DNA of 23,234 nt from NCBI GenBank assembly GCA_002422175.1, contig DITR01000002.1:1-23234 (forward strand), in the 5' to 3' direction. Under the pieces are notes generated by a model. That model was not told the DNA's origin and searched no databases. It saw only the letters and a program-made list of their open reading frames with translations. Below are positions 1 through 6,332 of the stretch, piece after piece. The position numbers and the translations under genes are program-made. The stretch's first letter is position 1. Each line of letters starts with the position of its first letter. The stretch comes from Alcaligenaceae bacterium UBA6179 (GTDB lineage: Bacteria; Pseudomonadota; Gammaproteobacteria; Burkholderiales; Burkholderiaceae_B).

Positions 1-638
1 ACACCATGGGCTTGTTCTAAGAAGTGAATCAGCCCGTAAATGCTGGTTGTATCAAATGGGTTGCCACCAACCAAAAGCGGTTGTATTGAAAATGCTTGTC
101 GTAAATAATCACTTTTAAGGTAGCGACACACCATTTGCCAGACTGTTTGCCAAGCCCGCAACTTAGCTAAGTGCGGTATTTGAGCAAACATAAAAGCCAT
201 ACTTTCAAATGATCGATCTGACAGTTTGGTAAAACCAACATCGTACATTTTGCGCGAGTGGGCCAACAAACGATGATAGCCCTCGACATCTTCTGGATTA
301 ATACGCCGAATTTCAGCCAAGGTGTCTTCTAGCGTGCCTCCATAATCAAAGTGGTTGCCATCAGCAAACTCGAATCGATACCAAGGTTTAAGGGGAACCA
401 GCGTCACGTAATCTTTAAGTGATTTGTCAAACAACCCAAACAACTCTTCAAACAAAAACGGTGCAGTCAAAACTGTTGGGCCCGCATCATGTTTAAACCC
501 ATCACGCTCAAACACTTGCGCACGGCCGCCTAAGCGTGGGCAACGGTCAACCAGGGTAACGCTGTGGCCTTTGGCGCGCGCGCGAAGCGCGGCAGCCATG
601 CCACCAAAACCACCGCCGACAACAATAACCTGGCTCAT
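1..638 (-). CDS. crtI: Phytoene desaturase CrtI, N-terminal part (truncated by window edge)
   Basis: About 212 N-terminal residues of a FAD-dependent carotenoid desaturase are visible; the frame runs off the left edge. The N-terminus (MSQVIVVGGGFGGMAAALRA) is a Rossmann dinucleotide fold with a GxGxxG-type glycine run. It is followed by an acidic residue closing strand 2 (TLVDR), the LGGRAQVFERDGFKHDAGPT segment, and a GNPFDTTSIYGL block, all typical of CrtI-type desaturases. Known family role: stepwise desaturation of phytoene to lycopene at the membrane. The ATG (638-636) overlaps the TGA of the upstream prenyl synthase as ATGA, which fixes the start and implies translational coupling. The context (rhodopsin, then crtE) says it feeds retinal and/or carotenoid synthesis. 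The C-terminus cannot be seen, so a related desaturase/isomerase remains possible. Confidence 0.9.
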   Translation of the reverse strand, partial: MSQVIVVGGGFGGMAAALRARAKGHSVTLVDRCPRLGGRAQVFERDGFKHDAGPTVLTAPFLFEELFGLFDKSLKDYVTLVPLKPWYRFEFADGNHFDYGGTLEDTLAEIRRINPEDVEGYHRLLAHSRKMYDVGFTKLSDRSFESMAFMFAQIPHLAKLRAWQTVWQMVCRYLKSDYLRQAFSIQPLLVGGNPFDTTSIYGLIHFLEQAHG

Positions 639-1525
639 ACGTTCTCGAGACTGAACTGCGTCTCTGCACAAATTGTTAGGGCTAGCTTTTCACAAAGAGG
701 AATGAAACACGCACCACTATTCGCAGGTAACTGAGAGGCATAATTTATGGCTAGGTTCAAGTGATCATTCGCTATTTGGTTTGCTTGGGCTAGAGCTTTG
801 GGCCGATCAAGGCCCTTGTTTTGTAAAACGCACATAATATTATTTTGATGTTGTGACAAGTCATCTTGTAGATCGCTAATATCATCAGCAATCTGGTATG
901 CAACTGCAAATGATTCTCCCGCAGCTTTAGCAAGTGGAATTGCAGCAGTTTGGTTTGCACTGATCATAACCAGCTCAAAGGGTAGGGCGAGTAAACTACC
1001 TGACTTGCCTATTGCGATGTCAAGGTAAGTTTGAACATCAAAATGTTCAGTTTGAAAGGATAAATCTTGAGTTTGTCCTGAAATCAAATCGCTCGTACGC
1101 TGGTACAAGTGCGCAAGTAGTTGTGGGGAGTGTAAAGGTACTTGAGATATGGCGCGGTAAGCGGCTGACAACATTAACGTACCGGCACACAGGGCTAAAT
1201 TCACATCATATTTAAACCAAGCTGCTTCGCGACCACGGCGCATCTCATCACCGTCCTGAATATCGTCATGAAGTAATGAAGCGTTGTGAATCAGTTCACA
1301 GCTGGCTGCGAGTGCAAGATAAACATCTTTGTCAAGGTTAAGCGCGATACCCGCACTTAGGGCAAGTCTAGCTCTTAATCGGGCACCGCCGCTTTCTAGG
1401 TGATAACGTATCACTGCGGCCAACCTTTCCGCTGCAACTTCGCCAATCGCTTTATGCATAAAAAGCTCATTAGCTTGCAGTAGTGATTCAAGATTTGAGC
1501 CTGAATCAGTGTTGATTGTTCTCAT
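635..1525 (-). CDS. crtE: Isoprenyl diphosphate synthase, CrtE-like (GGPP synthase)
   Basis: This is an all-helical trans-prenyltransferase of 296 residues from the ATG at 1525. Both aspartate-rich Mg2+/diphosphate motifs are present: DDIQD (residues 87-91, followed by MRRG) and DDISD (214-218), with GKSGSL (173-178) between them. The expected role is condensing IPP with FPP or shorter allylic diphosphates to GGPP, the carotenoid precursor. The first motif is DDxxD rather than the DDxxxxD common in bacterial CrtE, so chain length is not certain. An upstream in-frame TTG at 1540 lies inside the U-tract of the rhodopsin terminator and is an unlikely start; the ATG at 1525 has no strong ribosome-binding site. 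The gene overlaps crtI by ATGA and lies about 90 bases downstream of the rhodopsin stop, in the same direction. Confidence 0.88.
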   Translation of the reverse strand: MRTINTDSGSNLESLLQANELFMHKAIGEVAAERLAAVIRYHLESGGARLRARLALSAGIALNLDKDVYLALAASCELIHNASLLHDDIQDGDEMRRGREAAWFKYDVNLALCAGTLMLSAAYRAISQVPLHSPQLLAHLYQRTSDLISGQTQDLSFQTEHFDVQTYLDIAIGKSGSLLALPFELVMISANQTAAIPLAKAAGESFAVAYQIADDISDLQDDLSQHQNNIMCVLQNKGLDRPKALAQANQIANDHLNLAINYASQLPANSGACFIPLCEKLALTICAETQFSLENV

Positions 1526-1538
1526 TTGCGCGTCACTC

Positions 1539-1573
1539 AAAAAAAACCCCCAGTCATGCGTGCTGACTGGGGG
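1539..1573 (-). terminator. Rho-independent terminator after the rhodopsin gene
   Basis: A perfect 10-bp inverted repeat, CCCCCAGTCA (1547-1556) and TGACTGGGGG (1564-1573), has a 7-nt loop. On the minus strand it is followed directly by eight U residues (1546-1539), the classic form of an intrinsic terminator. It sits between the rhodopsin stop (1616) and crtE (1525), so it should end or attenuate the rhodopsin transcript before the carotenoid genes. A weaker hairpin (CGCCA 1582-1586 / TGGCG 1599-1603) lies just before it. Confidence 0.9.
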
Positions 1574-1615
1574 TTAGATAGCGCCAGAGTCAGACTATTG
1601 GCGTTTATCGCAACG

Positions 1616-2362
1616 TTAAGCCGATGCGTTTGACTTGCGAACTGCAATCATGAAAATCATGACGCCGAACACGGCCTTAGCAACCACGTCAGCGATGGTG
1701 TAACCCACTTCGATGACGGCCATTGCTGCACCACCAGATAAAGTCATTACGAACGGTGCAAAATAAACAACTGGGTAGAAGCACCATGACAAGATAACGA
1801 CCCAACGTGCAGCGCTAATCAAGCCGCGAACATCTGCTGCCTGTTTAGAAATTGATTCTGACAAGCCTGAGAACAATGTAATAACAATGTACAGGAAAGG
1901 AATCATCGACAATGCGCCCCAAATGAAGCGGGTACTGTCAATACCACCAGACACTTCGCCTGGGTAACCAAGAATGATCATCAATGCAGCAGCTGTACCG
2001 AGCTTGACGCTCTTACTAACTGTTTCAGCTTTGCTTAAACCCATCACTAAAATAAGTTCGATGAGTAGCAATGGTACGGTCAACAGCCAGTCAACATAAC
2101 GATAAGCAACGTTAAATGGCACACCTGTTGCGGTGACAACACCATTTACTGCGGTGTAGGCTTCGCCCCAGCTTGCGAAAATACGCAAGTAATGATAACC
2201 AGCGATAAATGTAACAAGGCCGGTAATAATTAAAGCTGTTTTGTACTGTTTGGTAACTTGTGGAAGGTTAAGCCAGAAAAATATGGTGGATGCCAAGAAA
2301 GCAGCTGTGCCGAAAGAAAAGGCGTTATAAATCAGCTCGTATTGACCGAATGTTAATTGCAT
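1616..2362 (-). CDS. Light-driven proton-pumping rhodopsin, xanthorhodopsin/Gloeobacter-rhodopsin-like
   Basis: A seven-helix microbial rhodopsin of 248 residues in the inner membrane. Helix C reads RYVDWLLTVPLLLIE. It carries D91 (Schiff-base proton acceptor), T95, E102 (proton donor) and R88, which is the DTE motif of outward proton pumps. H57 (in GYHYLRIF) matches the histidine that pairs with the acceptor in proteorhodopsins; D225 and K229 (IADVVAKAVFG) are the counter-ion and retinal-linked lysine. L99 at the spectral tuning site predicts green absorption. Segments AFSFGTAAF, GYPGEVSGGI and RFIWGALSMIPF resemble Gloeobacter rhodopsin and xanthorhodopsin. G149 in WGA aligns with Gloeobacter G178, the glycine that opens the carotenoid fenestration. 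A GGAGA ribosome-binding site (2375-2371) lies 8 nt before the ATG. A promoter is proposed upstream and a terminator downstream. Family assignment is from memory of those sequences, not from a search. Confidence 0.96.
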   Translation of the reverse strand: MQLTFGQYELIYNAFSFGTAAFLASTIFFWLNLPQVTKQYKTALIITGLVTFIAGYHYLRIFASWGEAYTAVNGVVTATGVPFNVAYRYVDWLLTVPLLLIELILVMGLSKAETVSKSVKLGTAAALMIILGYPGEVSGGIDSTRFIWGALSMIPFLYIVITLFSGLSESISKQAADVRGLISAARWVVILSWCFYPVVYFAPFVMTLSGGAAMAVIEVGYTIADVVAKAVFGVMIFMIAVRKSNASA

Positions 2363-2397
2363 TTGGAAGATCTCCGTGAATTAATTCTATTGAATTT

Positions 2398-2426
2398 ATT
2401 ATTCCGAAGGCCCAATAAAAAGTGAA
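2398..2426 (-). promoter_or_regulatory. Possible sigma-70 promoter of the rhodopsin gene
   Basis: Reading the minus strand, TTCACT (2426-2421, four of six matches to the -35 consensus) is followed after 17 bases by AATAAT (2403-2398, five of six matches to -10). Transcription would start near 2391, leaving a leader of about 30 nt with the GGAGA site. Found by eye; it is a weak-to-moderate match in AT-rich DNA. Confidence 0.4.
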
Positions 2427-2500
2427 CGTAAAGTCTACTTTTTTGTGGCAGGTTAATCATCTGGAACAATGAATAACCAGAATACCCAGAGTTTATGCCT

Positions 2501-2527
2501 CAAATCTCTTTATGTACACGAGATTTG
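2501..2527. repeat. 8-bp inverted repeat upstream of the rhodopsin promoter
   Basis: CAAATCTC (2501-2508) and GAGATTTG (2520-2527) are perfect reverse complements around an 11-nt spacer. The element lies about 75-100 bp upstream of the proposed -35 box and downstream of the small Cys-rich gene. It could be an operator or a hairpin at the end of that gene's transcript; there is no U-tract in the correct place for a normal terminator. The rest of the 2363-2656 gap is AT-rich, with a weaker 6-bp repeat at 2587-2602. Confidence 0.4.
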
Positions 2528-2656
2528 TAAGGTTTGTGTAAAAAAAAATGAGTTGTAGAAAAATCGCCACAACTTTAGTAATTTATCTAATTACACAATT
2601 AGCGTTAGTACCTAGAACCTTAAGCAGTACGAACAGGAAACATACTAATATAAAGC

Positions 2657-2848
2657 TTACTTATTTTCAGAAGGGCTTGGGCTCTGGTTTTGTTGATCAG
2701 TATCTATTGTTTCAGTGCTGTGAGTGCCTTCCAAATTCCCAATGGATACCATTTCTTTGCCATTCCAAACTTGACCACACCAACATTCACCGGCTGCATT
2801 TATTATGCAGACACCTGAACCACAGCAACGATTATCGGAATTGTTCAA
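2657..2848 (-). CDS. Small Cys-rich conserved-looking protein, function unknown
   Basis: A 63-residue protein whose N-terminal half is rich in cysteine and glycine: CCGSG (8-12), C14, and GECWCGQVWNGKEM (20-33). The C-terminal half is polar and probably disordered (many Thr, Gln, Ser, Pro). Five cysteines within 17 residues suggest metal or Fe-S binding or redox chemistry, but none is demonstrated. It starts with TTG (2848-2846); an AAGG ribosome-binding site (2859-2856) sits 7 nt upstream, which supports translation here. I recall short proteins with a similar CCGSG...CWCGQ.W.G..M core in betaproteobacteria, without a known function. The overlapping plus-strand frame has no recognisable features. 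It lies in the same direction as the rhodopsin, 294 bases upstream of it. Confidence 0.65.
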   Translation of the reverse strand: MNNSDNRCCGSGVCIINAAGECWCGQVWNGKEMVSIGNLEGTHSTETIDTDQQNQSPSPSENK

Positions 2849-3018
2849 TTTGGGACCTTAGGTAAAAGTTAAGTAATATTTATTTAGAGCTTAATGTATT
2901 GAGCCATGAAATGGAGTGTGGCAACTTGAAATGCTTTGTTATAGTAAGGCTCATACTAAGGATTACTAAGAATTACAAAGAGTACGATACGGGTAAAGCA
3001 ATTCAAACGGTCGATTTG

Positions 3019-3660
3019 ATGCAAAATGGTTACATGATGCAAACGCTATTATTTAATTCATGTGAGTCCAGCATATGTGCCAATTTACTACCTAAAAATG
3101 GCTGTATCAACTATTACCCTGAGCTCATATCACCTATTCATTGCTCTAGATTATTTGACCAACTTAAACAAAATATTGCCTGGCAATTTGATGAAATTCA
3201 AATGTTCGGTAAAAAGATTGTGACTCAAAGAAAAGTCGCTTGGGTAGCTGATCCAAATTGTTCTTACACCTACTCTGGTGTAAAAAAACACCCTGATCAT
3301 TGGACCCCAGCTTTGTTAGACATTAAATCAAAAGTTGAAAAAGTTGCGGGCTGTCAATTTAACGCTTGCCTACTCAATCTTTACCATAATGGTAGCGAAG
3401 GTATGGGCTGGCATAGCGATGATGAAAAAGAACTCGATTGCAATGCGCCTATCGCTTCTGTCAGTCTAGGTGCAACGAGAAAATTTGCGTTTAAACATAA
3501 ATTAGATAAAACTATTTATTCACTTTTCTTAGAAAGTGGCAGTGCCCTCATAATGCACGCACCAACTCAGCGTTTTTGGAACCACAGCTTATTAAAAACT
3601 AAGCGCCTCGTCTTGCCCCGAATCAATCTTACATTCAGAGTAATTCGTTCAAAAGAATAA
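3019..3660 (+). CDS. AlkB-family 2-oxoglutarate/Fe(II) dioxygenase (DNA/RNA alkylation repair)
   Basis: 213 residues from the ATG at 3019. The double-stranded beta-helix core shows the iron ligands H132 and D134 (GMGWHSDDEKEL) and H189 (WNHSLLKT), and the 2-oxoglutarate-binding arginine block PRINLTFR (200-207). A substrate-side YSGVKKHPDHWTPALL segment (85-100) and LLNLYHNGSEGMGWH mark the ALKBH2/3-like bacterial branch. Known role: oxidative demethylation of 1-methyladenine and 3-methylcytosine. The frame is open upstream to a TTG at 2899, but those about 40 residues match nothing in the family; ATGs at 3034/3037 are alternatives and no candidate has a strong ribosome-binding site. It stands alone, divergent from the Cys-rich gene. 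Confidence 0.9.
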   Translation: MQNGYMMQTLLFNSCESSICANLLPKNGCINYYPELISPIHCSRLFDQLKQNIAWQFDEIQMFGKKIVTQRKVAWVADPNCSYTYSGVKKHPDHWTPALLDIKSKVEKVAGCQFNACLLNLYHNGSEGMGWHSDDEKELDCNAPIASVSLGATRKFAFKHKLDKTIYSLFLESGSALIMHAPTQRFWNHSLLKTKRLVLPRINLTFRVIRSKE

Positions 3661-3664
3661 AATA

Positions 3665-3686
3665 TCAGTCATTCGTCAGTCATTTG
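3665..3686 (+). repeat. Two tandem copies of an 11-bp unit
   Basis: TCAGTCATTCG (3665-3675) is followed immediately by TCAGTCATTTG (3676-3686), differing at one base. It lies just after the AlkB stop. It is short and has no recognised function. Confidence 0.5.
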
Positions 3687-3779
3687 TAGCATTAGAAATA
3701 GCAAAGACCCCTGAATGCAACCAAAACAGTTTTTAAGTGTCTACTAAAATATAGATCGGTTCAAGAGTTAACGTATTTA

Positions 3780-3857
3780 ATGCCTTTTAAACCTGGCAAC
3801 CTTGCACCAAATGTTTATGAAGCACAATCAATGTGTGAGTCTTGTCTTTACGGTTAA
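3780..3857 (+). CDS. Possible 25-residue leader peptide overlapping the opgB-like start
   Basis: An ATG at 3780 opens a 26-codon frame ending in TAA at 3855-3857, with the CxxC-containing end SMCESCLYG. The last A of the stop is the first base of the ATG of the next gene (TAATG), the arrangement used for translational coupling. No good ribosome-binding site is visible before 3780, so this may be chance. It is listed because it bears on the choice of the downstream start. Confidence 0.25.
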   Translation: MPFKPGNLAPNVYEAQSMCESCLYG

Positions 3858-5269
3858 TGATCATTATGTTGGTTTTGCTTGTTTTTGTTGTTTCTTTCTT
3901 GTTTTATTTATCTAACTGGGTTGTTGCTCAATATGGTGGTGACGTTGCATTTGGCCAGATATTGTTTCATGTGCAAATTGGCTTTATGGCAAATGAAGGT
4001 GTAGATGAATCAATAATCTATTCGTTCCTGCAGTCAGTTGTTTTATACACAGTCATTACCACCCTCTTTTTTGCTGTTTTATCGTATTTTTTGCTCAAAT
4101 ATCGGCCAGCGCAAAAAAAAATTGGTTCTGTATTTGTCATTCTGATTTTAATAGGTTGCCTTTTTCAGGCAAAAGAAAATTTTAATTTAGATGATTACAT
4201 CAAAGCAAAGTTAGGTGCCGATATCTTTTCGGTTTTGTACCGCAACCCTAATGATATTGAATTTGTTGCGCCGGCCAAGCCCCGAAACCTCATTTTGTTA
4301 TACGTTGAATCGTTAGAAAATAACTTTAAAAATATTGAGGGTAAAAACTTAATAGAATCTATTGAAAAGCTACCCGGCCTTCATGTGCCAGATTTTAAAC
4401 AGGCGCCCGGAACGAATTGGAGCATTGCAGGTATGGTTGCTTCACAATGCGCCATACCCTTAAAAGGTTTTTCCCCCAGTGATTGGAATGTTTTTGAGCA
4501 AGATTTGTTTTTGCCGAACGCGGTTTGCTTAAGTGACATACTGCATAAGTTTGGCTACCAACAGATATTTTTAACAGGGCCTGATATTGAATTTGCCGGC
4601 GTAAATAAATTTTATAAAACACATCATTTTGACCAAATGATCGGTCGTGATGAGGCTAAAAAATGGGTAACCAGAAAAAATCTCTATACGGGTTGGGGCC
4701 TAGGGTTACATGATGACACGATGCTAGACTTGGCTTACGACATAGCAGTTAAATCAGCTGGGTCGTCTAAACCGTTCAATTTAACGATTCTCACCACAGA
4801 TAACCATTCGCCCCATGGCATGTCATCGCCTAGATGTAGTATCAAAGAAAGGCAAGCCAGTTTTGTGGGTGCAGTGCAGTGCTCATCAAGACATGTGAGC
4901 AGGTTTGTTGAAAGGGTATTAAAGAATAAAAAATTAGAAAATACTGACATTGTCATTATGGGTGATCATCTTTTTATGGCAATTCCAGAGCAGGAATCTA
5001 AATTTTCTGATAACCGCACCCTATATTTCAAGTATATAAATAGTCGTAAAACTGCGACGGCTCGCAGCGATATGACACACTTTGATGTGGCTCCAACTAT
5101 TCTTGATTCGCTTGGTTTGCTTCAAGACGGTACGCAAAAATTTGGTTTGGGTTATTCAGTGTTTGCGCCAATCGATGAATACCTTGATACGCAAACAAAA
5201 AATCTATCACTCGAAATTATTAGCCCTTCAAAAACCTACGATGCATTATGGAAAAAAATATCAGAATAA
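3857..5269 (+). CDS. OpgB/MdoB-like phosphoglycerol transferase (LtaS/sulfatase fold)
   Basis: 470 residues from the ATG at 3857. Three N-terminal membrane segments (about 1-21, 53-80, 89-103) precede a periplasmic alkaline-phosphatase/sulfatase-fold domain. Metal-site residues include E151 (LLYVESLE) and D370-H371 (VIMGDH). The block PGTNWSIAGMVASQC (184-198), NAVCLSDIL, FAGVNKFYKTHHFD and TTDNHSPHG match the E. coli MdoB catalytic domain well. That enzyme moves phosphoglycerol from phosphatidylglycerol to periplasmic glucans, releasing diacylglycerol. E. coli MdoB is about 760 residues; this protein stops soon after the catalytic domain. The family Thr in the GTxFTIAG motif is Ser189 here. 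Upstream TTG (3842) has a badly spaced GAG, so ATG 3857 is preferred. No glucan synthase gene is nearby, so the acceptor is unknown. Convergent overlap with dgkA. Confidence 0.85.
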   Translation: MIIMLVLLVFVVSFLFYLSNWVVAQYGGDVAFGQILFHVQIGFMANEGVDESIIYSFLQSVVLYTVITTLFFAVLSYFLLKYRPAQKKIGSVFVILILIGCLFQAKENFNLDDYIKAKLGADIFSVLYRNPNDIEFVAPAKPRNLILLYVESLENNFKNIEGKNLIESIEKLPGLHVPDFKQAPGTNWSIAGMVASQCAIPLKGFSPSDWNVFEQDLFLPNAVCLSDILHKFGYQQIFLTGPDIEFAGVNKFYKTHHFDQMIGRDEAKKWVTRKNLYTGWGLGLHDDTMLDLAYDIAVKSAGSSKPFNLTILTTDNHSPHGMSSPRCSIKERQASFVGAVQCSSRHVSRFVERVLKNKKLENTDIVIMGDHLFMAIPEQESKFSDNRTLYFKYINSRKTATARSDMTHFDVAPTILDSLGLLQDGTQKFGLGYSVFAPIDEYLDTQTKNLSLEIISPSKTYDALWKKISE

Positions 5270-5602
5270 AACCACGGCAAGATAAATTAATAGCGTCGTG
5301 TTCATTAGCATGACAGCTGCGCTGGCCACATCTTTCGCGGCTTTGATGCTGGAGTCGATTTCGGTGGTGATGCGGTTGCAGACTATTTCAACAGCGGTGT
5401 TGAGGCTCTCAACTATTAAAACCAGCATCATCAAAATAAACGCTATGATTCTTTCTGATGAACTGATATCAACCCACCAAAGTAATAAAAAGAGTGGCAT
5501 AAAAAGATAACACTCAACCCTAAATGAGTGCTCTTGCCAAAGCACTTTTAAGCCTTCAATTGAATTGATAAGGTTTGACCTAAGCTTGTTAATGTGATTC
5601 AT
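5261..5602 (-). CDS. dgkA: Diacylglycerol kinase DgkA
   Basis: 113 residues, the usual size of the integral-membrane prokaryotic diacylglycerol kinase. The signature VESLNTAVE (64-72) supplies E65, N68 and E72, matching the E. coli catalytic and metal-binding residues. AKDVASAAV (89-97) matches the AKD...SAAV motif, and E30 lies in the amphipathic N-terminal region. Three membrane helices follow (about 32-46, 50-66, 93-113). It phosphorylates diacylglycerol to phosphatidic acid with ATP, returning lipid to phospholipid synthesis. The last 9 bases overlap the end of the opgB-like gene on the other strand. Since OpgB releases diacylglycerol, the two enzymes form a metabolic pair. No strong ribosome-binding site precedes the ATG. 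Confidence 0.94.
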   Translation of the reverse strand: MNHINKLRSNLINSIEGLKVLWQEHSFRVECYLFMPLFLLLWWVDISSSERIIAFILMMLVLIVESLNTAVEIVCNRITTEIDSSIKAAKDVASAAVMLMNTTLLIYLAVVLF

Positions 5603-5661
5603 GAGGCCGTTCGTTTAAGTGAAAGTTGAGCGAGCTGGTGTCATAAGTCTGTCAGTGAACT

Positions 5662-5678
5662 ATGTTGATTGACAACAT
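5662..5678. repeat. Inverted repeat ATGTTG-N5-CAACAT between dgkA and the FKBP gene
   Basis: ATGTTG (5662-5667) and CAACAT (5673-5678) flank 5 bases. The 5603-5835 gap should contain the divergent promoters of dgkA and the FKBP gene, so an operator is possible. A TTGACA lies inside it (5669-5674), but I found no convincing -10 at the right distance. Low weight. Confidence 0.3.
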
Positions 5679-5835
5679 GAGTGTAGGGTATGGCTTAAAG
5701 GCATGACCATTTACAAGTTTAATTTAACCCTTCAAGCTAAAAAAAACATAGTATTACCCATGGTAGCTTGTGTAGCGTTTATCATCTTATGTGTACGGTT
5801 TTATTAATTATTCATAAATTTAATGGGGCATCGTT

Positions 5836-6180
5836 ATGACATTACAAAAAATTGATCATCAAGTCGGTGAAGGCGTTGAAGCGGTTACAGGTCAAATGGT
5901 TTCCGTTCACTATACAGGCTGGTTGCTTGACCCCGCCGCACCAGAGCAAAAAGGTTCTAAATTTGATAGTTCACTTGATCGCGGCGAGTTGTTTAGCTTC
6001 CCTCTTGGGGCGGGTAGAGTCATTCAAGGGTGGGATCATGGTGTAGCAGGCATGAAAGTAGGTGGCAAACGCACACTGATCATTCCCTCAAGCATGGGTT
6101 ATGGCGAGTATGGTGCGGGTGGCGTTATTCCCCCCAATGCAGATCTTATATTTGAAGTTGAGCTTCATCAGGTTGGTTGA
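5836..6180 (+). CDS. FKBP-type peptidyl-prolyl cis-trans isomerase
   Basis: 114 residues, a single FKBP domain with no signal peptide, so probably cytoplasmic. Hallmarks in order are VSVHYTGWL (22-30), SKFDSSLDRG (41-50), FSFPLGAGRVIQGWDHGVAG (53-72), MKVGGKRTLIIPSSMGYG, and the IPPNADLIFEVELHQV ending. The aromatic pocket residues expected for isomerase activity (Y26, F43, W66, Y91-type, F105-type) appear kept. Role: speeds proline isomerisation during folding. The ATG at 5836 is preceded by GGGG at a good distance (aatGGGGcatcgttATG). It appears monocistronic, with 152 bases to the next gene. Confidence 0.95.
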   Translation: MTLQKIDHQVGEGVEAVTGQMVSVHYTGWLLDPAAPEQKGSKFDSSLDRGELFSFPLGAGRVIQGWDHGVAGMKVGGKRTLIIPSSMGYGEYGAGGVIPPNADLIFEVELHQVG

Positions 6181-6258
6181 ATTTAGCCCGATGACACAAA
6201 CCCGTTAACTTAAGCCCAGTTTTTTGACGAATTATCTCAAAATAGCTCGGTTTAGGTT

Positions 6259-6323
6259 AAATCAAAAAGGTTGTAAATGCAGTTCAGTTCATTAAAAATA
6301 TTATCTAAAATTATTTTTGATTT
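6259..6323. repeat. 10-bp inverted repeat flanking the permease leader
   Basis: AAATCAAAAA (6259-6268) and TTTTTGATTT (6314-6323) are perfect complements with 45 bases between them. The right arm abuts the GGCGG that would serve as ribosome-binding site for the permease GTG start. It is A/T-only apart from one position per arm, so chance is plausible. Confidence 0.3.
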
Positions 6324-6332
6324 GGCGGCTCA

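Noticed and set aside
2548..2865. Plus-strand reading frame of 105 codons opposite the Cys-rich gene
   Set aside because: No recognisable domain, unlikely amino-acid make-up, and the opposite strand has a coherent Cys-rich protein with a ribosome-binding site.
2899..3018. N-terminal extension of the AlkB protein from a TTG
   Set aside because: The extra about 40 residues match nothing in the family and no ribosome-binding site supports the TTG.
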